Shown piece by piece: positions 33,246 through 38,391 of a DNA stretch of 38,391 nucleotides. Below the pieces are notes generated by a model. The model worked only from the letters and a program-made list of their open reading frames with translations. It had not been told where the DNA came from and ran no database searches. Position 1 is the stretch's first letter; the number at the start of each line of letters is the position of its first letter. Source of the DNA: RGIG3528 sp045616485 (GTDB lineage: Bacteria; Bacillota; Clostridia; Lachnospirales; Lachnospiraceae); the NCBI GenBank assembly GCA_045616485.1, contig JAZLGU010000074.1, positions 1 through 38,391 of the forward strand. The letters are read 5' to 3'. The translations under genes were made by a program, and so were the position numbers.

Positions 33246-34643
33246 ATGTATAAAATTGATTTTAACCGTCCGTCTCATATTCATTTTATTGGTATAGGCG
33301 GCGTATCCATGAGCGGTCTGGCTCAGCTTCTTTTATCCAAAGGCTTTACTGTGTCCGGATCAGACTGGAAAGCTTCCGAGCTCACGGAGGAGCTGGTGGC
33401 CCTGGGCGCCGGTGTCTTCATAGGGCAGGAGGCCAAAAATATAACAGACGATATTAATGCGGTCATATATACAGCAGCTGTTAAGGATGACAATGCGGAG
33501 CTTATGGAAGCCAGAGCCAAGGGTATTCCTACCCTTACCCGTGCAGAGCTTATGGGACAGGTCATGCAGGAATACAAATCCCCCGTCGGCGTGTCCGGTA
33601 CTCATGGAAAAACCACCACTACTTCACTGCTTTCCCTTATTCTCCTGGACGCGGGTATGGATCCTACTATTTCAGTAGGTGGCGTATTGCCGGAAATAAA
33701 AGGAAATTTCCGCATAGGACAGGGTGATCATTTTGTGGTAGAGTCCTGTGAATACACCAATTCCTTCCTGGATTTCCATCCACAGGATGCCATTATTTTA
33801 AATATTGCAGCAGATCATTTGGATTTCTTTAAGGATTTGGATGAAATACGACAGTCCTTCCGCCGTTTTGCCGACCTGGTACCTGCGGATGGCATCACAG
33901 TAGTCAATTCGGAGATTAGCGATTATGAAGCTCTTTTCAAAGACCTTAAAAGCACTTTGGTCACATACGGCCTTGAGGAAGAAGGCAGCTGCCCTTGTGA
34001 TTGCAACTATCTGGCAAAAAATATCCGCTACGATTCCATGGGTCGTGGCATATATACTCTTTGTGAAAATGGGCAGGAAATCGGACAGGTGGAATTAGGC
34101 CTGGTAGGGCGCCACAATGTTTCCAATTCACTGGCAGCCATTGCCGTAGCCAGAAAATACCATGTGCCCATGGACTCCATGCTGAAGACTTTAAAATCTT
34201 TCACCGGTACTGACCGCCGCTTCCAGTATAAGGGCAGTCTGGGCTCCATAAAGATTTATGACGATTATGCTCATCACCCGGATGAAATACGTGCCAGCCT
34301 GACAGCAGCCCAAAATTATGATAAAAACAGGCTGATTACCGTATTCCAGCCTCATACTTTTTCACGTACCAAGGCCCTTCTGCATGAATTTGCAGACAGT
34401 CTCGCTCTGTCAGATGTAGTAGTGCTGGCTAAAATTTATCCGGCCCGTGAGCCTGATACCGGCGAAGTAAGTTCCCGTCAAATTATGGAGCTTCTGGAGA
34501 AAAAAGGTAAGGAAGTATACTATTTTGAGACCTTCGACGAAATCGAAAATTTTCTTTTGGAATTTGCTAACCACAATGATTTGTTGATAACTATGGGGGC
34601 CGGAGATGTAGTAAATATCGGCGATTCCCTTCTTGGTAAGTAA
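33246..34643 (+). CDS. murC: UDP-N-acetylmuramate--L-alanine ligase
   Basis: ATP-dependent cytoplasmic ligase adding the first amino acid of the peptidoglycan stem peptide. The 465-residue protein has the N-terminal UDP-binding Rossmann motif HFIGIGGVSMSGLA, the ATP-binding loop GTHGKTTTT (118-126), the carbamoyl-lysine/metal region VVESCEYTNSFLDF, and the C-terminal motif IYDDYAHHPDEI. AGGAAAGAGAG precedes the ATG. Length is normal. The stop codon is followed after only one base by the first DnaA-box pair. It is away from the main mur cluster, as is common in Firmicutes. Confidence 0.96.
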   Translation: MYKIDFNRPSHIHFIGIGGVSMSGLAQLLLSKGFTVSGSDWKASELTEELVALGAGVFIGQEAKNITDDINAVIYTAAVKDDNAELMEARAKGIPTLTRAELMGQVMQEYKSPVGVSGTHGKTTTTSLLSLILLDAGMDPTISVGGVLPEIKGNFRIGQGDHFVVESCEYTNSFLDFHPQDAIILNIAADHLDFFKDLDEIRQSFRRFADLVPADGITVVNSEISDYEALFKDLKSTLVTYGLEEEGSCPCDCNYLAKNIRYDSMGRGIYTLCENGQEIGQVELGLVGRHNVSNSLAAIAVARKYHVPMDSMLKTLKSFTGTDRRFQYKGSLGSIKIYDDYAHHPDEIRASLTAAQNYDKNRLITVFQPHTFSRTKALLHEFADSLALSDVVVLAKIYPAREPDTGEVSSRQIMELLEKKGKEVYYFETFDEIENFLLEFANHNDLLITMGAGDVVNIGDSLLGK

Positions 34644-34644
34644 C

Positions 34645-34662
34645 TTATCCACTTTATCCACA
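34645..34662 (+). promoter_or_regulatory. Tandem DnaA-box pair, copy 1
   Basis: Two contiguous 9-mers, TTATCCACT (34645-34653) and TTATCCACA (34654-34662); the second is the perfect DnaA box and the first differs only at the last base. A weaker match on the opposite strand, TGTGGATTT, lies at 34696-34704, and TTTTCCACT lies just after copy 1. Confidence 0.75.
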
Positions 34663-34773
34663 TTTTTTCCACTGGGATAACCCCCTGGGCGAAAATGTGG
34701 ATTTTTTGTGTCCATTTTGTGTTTTAACGAATTTTTTGCTCATTTTTTATATTTTTTTCATGTCAAGCATTAC

Positions 34774-34791
34774 TTATCCACTTTATCCACA
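34774..34791 (+). promoter_or_regulatory. Tandem DnaA-box pair, copy 2
   Basis: Same arrangement as copy 1: TTATCCACT (34774-34782) directly followed by TTATCCACA (34783-34791), in the same orientation and 129 bp downstream. Between the two pairs lies an AT-rich stretch (about 34720-34762) with long T runs. The rest of this 293-bp gap, apart from the promoter candidate at 34846-34856, holds nothing else recognised. Confidence 0.75.
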
Positions 34792-34845
34792 TTTTCTTTC
34801 TACAGACTGAATATGCAAAAGTCACTATTTAAGCGCAAAAAAATA

Positions 34846-34856
34846 TCTGCTATACT
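34846..34856 (+). promoter_or_regulatory. Candidate extended -10 promoter of the dnaD-dnaI genes
   Basis: TGC immediately precedes TATACT (34851-34856), an extended -10 element; the -35 region (TTTAAG at 34828-34833) is poor. It lies 55 bases downstream of the second DnaA-box pair and 80 bases before the chosen dnaD start. Confidence 0.45.
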
Positions 34857-34936
34857 TCAACTCGTTGGTCGCGTTGTTGGGGATAACAACATTTATTACG
34901 GGGAAGGCCAAGTCGTTTTTACAGGGGATGTTTTCT

Positions 34937-36007
34937 ATGAAAGATATTTTAATCAGCACTGAACGCAAGTTCTCTGCAACCGTTGTTCCTAATATATTTA
35001 TTGACAGATATATGCCTGCTGCCAACGGGTCATATGTCAAAGTTTATCTCTATCTTTTACGTTGTATGTCAGGTACTCCTTGGGGCTTTACCATAGCGAA
35101 TGCGGCAGAGGCCCTGGATGAGACTGAAAAAGACATAATAAGAGCTCTCAAATACTGGCAGAAAAATGGGGTTTTGGTTCTCTCAGAGAACGATTCCGAG
35201 ATCGACGGAATCACTCTTCTGGAGCTTAATGGAAATCCTGACGGTTCACAGGTGACAGCAGTACATGCTACCGCCGCAGAAGCAAGGATTTCCATTTCGC
35301 CTGAAGAGCACAAAACTGTTGCTCCTACTCCTCATACCTATTCTGCCAAAGAGATTGACCGTCTGCTTTCAGACGAAGTTTTCTCTGAGACTTTAGAGGT
35401 AGTCGGCTCACTGCTTAAGCGCATGCTGACTCAGGCCGACACAGACCTTATTATGTTTTTATACTTCGATCTCCATTTTTCCGAAGATCTTATTATCTAT
35501 CTCTACGAGACATGTCTCGAACGCAAGAAAAAAAGCAACAAATACATTCAGCAGGTAGCCATAAATTGGTATGAGAGCGGTATCGACAGTCCTGAAAGCG
35601 CTGCCCGCCAGTCCTCATTTTACGATGAGACTATCAGCGCCATCAATAAGTCCTGGAGCCTGGGCAGAGCCCTGGGAGAGTCCGAGATAAAGGTTGTGCA
35701 GAGCTGGAAGTCCATGGGCTTTTCCACAGAAATGATAAAAGAGGCCTGTGACCGTACCATTATGAATTGCCACAATCCCAGCTTTCAGTATGCTGACAAA
35801 ATACTGAACGGCTGGAAAGCCAAGTCCATTATGACACCTTCTGATTTGAAGCTTGATGAAAAGCCTGCTGTGAAGTCCACAGCCGCCAGAGCTTCCGTTA
35901 CCAAATCCGCAGCAAATTACAACAAGTATCAGACCCACAACTATTCTGATGATGATATGTTACAGCTGGAAAAAATGCTTTTAGGCCAGAATAGCCGCGA
36001 GGTTTAA
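34937..36007 (+). CDS. DnaD-domain primosomal protein
   Basis: Helicase-loading/primosome protein of the DnaD/DnaB family. The 356-residue product has an N-terminal winged-helix-like DDBH1 region (YVKVYLYLLRCMSGTPWGF, then ALDETEKDIIRALKYWQKNGVL) and two DDBH2-like segments: about 150-225 (IDRLLSDEVFSETLEVVG to KYIQQVAINWYESGI) and about 240-295 (GRALGESEIKVVQSWKSMG, then MIKEACDRTI, then YADKILNGWKAKSI, the conserved YxxxIxxxW part). The last 60 residues are low complexity. Start 34937 (MKDILISTERK) is preferred to earlier ATGs because GGGGA lies about ten bases upstream and conserved content begins there. It is followed 19 bases later by the DnaI-like ATPase, as expected for a loader pair. 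Confidence 0.85.
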   Translation: MKDILISTERKFSATVVPNIFIDRYMPAANGSYVKVYLYLLRCMSGTPWGFTIANAAEALDETEKDIIRALKYWQKNGVLVLSENDSEIDGITLLELNGNPDGSQVTAVHATAAEARISISPEEHKTVAPTPHTYSAKEIDRLLSDEVFSETLEVVGSLLKRMLTQADTDLIMFLYFDLHFSEDLIIYLYETCLERKKKSNKYIQQVAINWYESGIDSPESAARQSSFYDETISAINKSWSLGRALGESEIKVVQSWKSMGFSTEMIKEACDRTIMNCHNPSFQYADKILNGWKAKSIMTPSDLKLDEKPAVKSTAARASVTKSAANYNKYQTHNYSDDDMLQLEKMLLGQNSREV

Positions 36008-36026
36008 ATAAGAATGGGAGAAAAAA

Positions 36027-37028
36027 ATGAGTCTATCAGCTAGTCAGTACAATTCGATAGTCAGACGTTATGATGAGCTACAGGCAGATTCCAGACATCT
36101 GCTGGAGGCAAAAAAACAGCGCGTTTACTCCATCATCCCCGAATACCGGGATATCGAGCTTGAGATAGTCAATACTTCCATAGACTTTGCTCCCTTTGCT
36201 ATTTCAGAAAATGCCGAAGAGGCTGCCGCTTCGCTTCAAAAGCTCAAGGTAAAGCTTACAGAGCTGGAGGCAAAAAAAACTGAGCTGTTAAAAGCCCATG
36301 GTCTCCCGGCTGATTATCTGGAGCCGGAATGGACCTGCCCTGACTGTCACGATACAGGCATTGCCGGCGATAAACGTTGCCACTGCTTCAAACAGGCCGT
36401 TGTTGACTATGTATACTCCCAGTCCAATATTAAACAGGTACTGGAGCGTGAAAATTTTAAAACTTTTTCCTTTGACTGTTTTAGCGATAACGACATAGAT
36501 CCAAGGACCGGCAAATCATCCCTTCAGATGATGCAGGAAGCCTACTCCATCGCCCAGTCTTTCGTTAAAAATTTTGATACCCAGTATAAAAACCTTTTCT
36601 TCTATGGTGAGCCGGGCCTGGGTAAAACTTTCCTTTCCAACTGCATCGCCAATGAGCTTTTGAAGACAGGTCACACTGTACTTTATCTTACCAGCCACCA
36701 GCTTTTTGACGCTTTAGGAAAAAAATTACGTCGACAAAGTGATGACTCTATCGCCTCCTACGAGGAAGAAGATTACATATTAAGCTGCGATTTACTGATT
36801 ATTGATGATCTTGGCAGTGAAATGTCCACTGCTTTTACAATTTCAAATTTTAATAATGTGCTGAATACCCGCCTTCTTTCAAGAAAGCCCACTATCCTCT
36901 CCAGTAATTTAAGTTTTACTGATATTCGAGAGGTATATGGGGACAGAAATTTTTCCAGAATAGGCGGTGGATTTACTCTCGTGCGCTTTTACGGCGACGA
37001 CTTAAGGCTTAAAAGACGTTTTGCATAA
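36027..37028 (+). CDS. DnaC/DnaI-type helicase loader ATPase
   Basis: AAA+ ATPase that loads the replicative helicase, probably with the DnaD-like protein upstream. The 333-residue product has a coiled-coil-like N-terminus (residues 10-95), a zinc-binding cysteine set C104, C107, C118 and C120 (TCPDCHDTG and CHCF), Walker A GEPGLGKT (194-201), Walker B LLIIDDLGSE (D260-D261), and a sensor region PTILSSNLSF, with a C-terminal arginine-rich end DLRLKRRFA. The zinc finger is shared with B. subtilis DnaI. RBS GGGAG lies seven bases before the ATG. Confidence 0.92.
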   Translation: MSLSASQYNSIVRRYDELQADSRHLLEAKKQRVYSIIPEYRDIELEIVNTSIDFAPFAISENAEEAAASLQKLKVKLTELEAKKTELLKAHGLPADYLEPEWTCPDCHDTGIAGDKRCHCFKQAVVDYVYSQSNIKQVLERENFKTFSFDCFSDNDIDPRTGKSSLQMMQEAYSIAQSFVKNFDTQYKNLFFYGEPGLGKTFLSNCIANELLKTGHTVLYLTSHQLFDALGKKLRRQSDDSIASYEEEDYILSCDLLIIDDLGSEMSTAFTISNFNNVLNTRLLSRKPTILSSNLSFTDIREVYGDRNFSRIGGGFTLVRFYGDDLRLKRRFA

Positions 37029-37061
37029 GTAATAAATTATTTTTTCATAAGACTAAATTAC

Positions 37062-37090
37062 TTGACAAAGTTGGATTTCTGCTTTAGTAT
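37062..37090 (+). promoter_or_regulatory. Sigma-A type promoter of the PRPP synthetase gene
   Basis: Perfect TTGACA (37062-37067), 17-base spacer, TAGTAT (37085-37090), giving a leader of about 65 bases. No clear terminator of the dnaI-like gene was found in this 134-base gap. Confidence 0.75.
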
Positions 37091-37162
37091 TACGTCGTCT
37101 TAAAATGAATAATGGTTATGTGGTTTACAAATATAAAGCATTAAAGCATGGAGGACCCCAAA

Positions 37163-38353
37163 ATGTCACAACAGGAGATCATGAATATCCCCGTAGGAAA
37201 CCTTGGTATTGTTGCTCTCAAGAGCTGCTCAGGTATTGCAAAGAAAGTGGACGACTACATCGTTAGCTGGCGTACCGGACGTGAGCTGGACGACAATGAT
37301 GCCATTCATTTCACAGAGTATAAGAAAGACTCTTTCCTTATCGATGCAGACTGTCCCAGATTCGGATCAGGCGAAGCAAAGGGTATCATCAAAGAAACCG
37401 TTCGCGGTGATGATTTATACTTCCTTGTAGACGTTACCAATTATTCTCTTACTTATTCTGTTTGTGGACATATCAATCATATGTCTCCCGATGATCATTT
37501 TGCAGATCTTAAGCGTCTCATTGCCGCATCTGCCGGTAAGGCTCGTCGCATCACAGTCATCATGCCTTTCCTTTATGAAGGCCGCCAGCATAAGAGAAGT
37601 GCCCGCGAGTCTTTGGACTGCGCTATGGCTCTTCAGGAGCTTATCGCTATGGGTGTTGACTCCATCATCACCTTTGATGCACACGATCCTCGTGTACAGA
37701 ACGCTATTCCCCGTAATTCTTTTGAGACAGTACAGCCTACATATCAGTTTGTAAAGGCACTTTTAAGACGTGTGCCTGACCTTACACTGGATAGTGAGCA
37801 CCTCATGATTATCTCTCCTGATGAGGGTGCCATGAGCCGTGCCGTTTACTTCGGCTCAGTACTTGGTGCTGATGTAGGTATGTTCTATAAACGTCGTGAC
37901 TATACAAAGATTATTAATGGTCGTAATCCTATCGTAGCTCATGAATTCCTGGGCTCCGATGTTGAGGGTAAGGATCTTATAATTATTGACGATATGATTT
38001 CTTCCGGCGAAAGCATGCTGGATACAGCTCGTGAGCTGAAAGCCCGCAAGGCTAAGCGTATCTTCATCTGTTCCACCTTTGGTCTTTTCACTAATGGTAT
38101 GGAAAAGTTTGATGAAGCTTATGCTCGTGGTGACTTTGATTTAGTTATCACTACCAACCTTGTATATCAGACACCTGAGCTTCTCTCCCGTGAGTATTAT
38201 GCTAGCGCAGAGATGGCTAAATATATTGCTCTTCTTATTGATTCACTGAATCATGACGGCTCTATTAGCGAATTCTTAAGTCCTACAGACCGTATCCAGA
38301 AGTACATTTCAAAATATAAAGAAATGCAGGCAAATGGCGAGCTGATGAATTAA
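37163..38353 (+). CDS. prs: Ribose-phosphate pyrophosphokinase, long divergent form
   Basis: Makes PRPP from ribose-5-phosphate and ATP for nucleotide, His and Trp synthesis. The 396-residue protein is about 80 residues longer than classical Prs (about 315). Recognisable: the flexible-loop region PFLYEGRQHKRSARESLD (classical enzymes have RQDRK...REP), the SIITFDAHDPRVQNAIP segment, the phosphate loop ISPDEGAMSRAVYFG, and the PRPP-binding motif DLIIIDDMISSGESMLDTA. The C-terminus is extended by a helical part (residues 345-396). Start 37163 is chosen because TGGAGG lies eight bases upstream; an ATG five codons earlier overlaps that site. Codon use is richer in strongly expressed-gene codons (CGT, GGT) than its neighbours. 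Some long relatives could have altered allosteric control. Confidence 0.88.
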   Translation: MSQQEIMNIPVGNLGIVALKSCSGIAKKVDDYIVSWRTGRELDDNDAIHFTEYKKDSFLIDADCPRFGSGEAKGIIKETVRGDDLYFLVDVTNYSLTYSVCGHINHMSPDDHFADLKRLIAASAGKARRITVIMPFLYEGRQHKRSARESLDCAMALQELIAMGVDSIITFDAHDPRVQNAIPRNSFETVQPTYQFVKALLRRVPDLTLDSEHLMIISPDEGAMSRAVYFGSVLGADVGMFYKRRDYTKIINGRNPIVAHEFLGSDVEGKDLIIIDDMISSGESMLDTARELKARKAKRIFICSTFGLFTNGMEKFDEAYARGDFDLVITTNLVYQTPELLSREYYASAEMAKYIALLIDSLNHDGSISEFLSPTDRIQKYISKYKEMQANGELMN

Positions 38354-38364
38354 ATAGAGATTAA

Positions 38365-38391
38365 AAATTGTCACGGGGACGTTTCTCATTG
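38365..38391 (+). repeat. REP-like unit, start of another copy (runs off window)
   Basis: AAATTGTCACGGGGACG followed by TTTCTCATTG matches the left arm at 16854 in the same orientation, including the AAATTGTCA edge, with a few differences. It begins 11 bases after the PRPP synthetase stop codon, again directly behind a gene. Confidence 0.75.

Noticed and set aside
34645..34791. Chromosomal origin oriC
   Set aside because: DnaA boxes and AT-rich DNA are present, but dnaA, dnaN and recF are not nearby; too few boxes for an origin. A regulatory or titration site fits better.

Overview
The window looks like chromosomal DNA of an anaerobic Firmicute of class Clostridia, most likely family Lachnospiraceae. 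Signs are a pyruvate:ferredoxin oxidoreductase, a class A RNase P RNA, DnaD- and DnaI-type helicase-loading genes, a CdaA-CdaR c-di-AMP operon, a type 3 prolyl-tRNA synthetase, a TGS-type nucleoside kinase and moderate GC content. No prophage, transposase gene, CRISPR array, tRNA or rRNA was seen. Most of it is housekeeping DNA; the accessory-looking parts are about 16.3-17.45 kb and 28.9-29.1 kb.

Layout, left to right. (1) 1-4360, minus strand: 5' part of nifJ, thrC, an AP2-domain protein with an HNH-like core, and rnpB. (2) 4382-16170, minus strand: a tight nine-gene run, in transcription order clpX-like, CehA/McbA-type PHP hydrolase, hisC, queH, dgt, dnaG, rpoD, trmK and a nucleoside kinase. 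It is an enlarged macromolecular-synthesis operon (primase plus sigma factor) with tRNA modification and nucleotide genes. A good promoter lies before clpX. (3) 16171-17452: a broken BspA-like leucine-rich-repeat gene, then a roughly 600-bp nest of inverted repeats built from a 32-bp-period REP-like unit around a 180-nt rod-shaped palindrome. (4) 17453-18865: an HtrA-type membrane protease. (5) 19020-28755, minus strand: an eight-gene operon proS, cca, PEGA-domain protein, pgcA, two membrane proteins, cdaA and cdaR, with a clear promoter and terminator. (6) 28756-33000: a second inverted-repeat element and a malQ-glgP glycogen/maltodextrin operon with a palindromic operator candidate at its start site. 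(7) 33173-38353, plus strand: murC, a region with two tandem DnaA-box pairs, dnaD-like and dnaI-like genes, and a long PRPP synthetase. A further copy of the REP-like unit starts 11 bp after the last gene and runs off the window.

How the genes connect: malQ and GlgP turn glucans into glucose-1-phosphate, which PgcA converts to glucose-6-phosphate; NifJ acts at the end of glycolysis. CdaA makes c-di-AMP under CdaR control, and two unrecognised membrane proteins are translationally coupled just upstream. DnaG, DnaD-like and DnaI-like proteins act at the replication fork, and DnaA boxes before the loader genes suggest that DnaA sets their expression.

Most notable: the nested repeat and rod element; the DnaA-box pairs before the helicase-loader genes; the AP2/degenerate-HNH protein; the two membrane proteins tied to cdaA-cdaR; the long-linker ClpX variant; and the histone-H1-like N-terminus of RpoD. 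All calls come from reading the sequence; no database search was possible.
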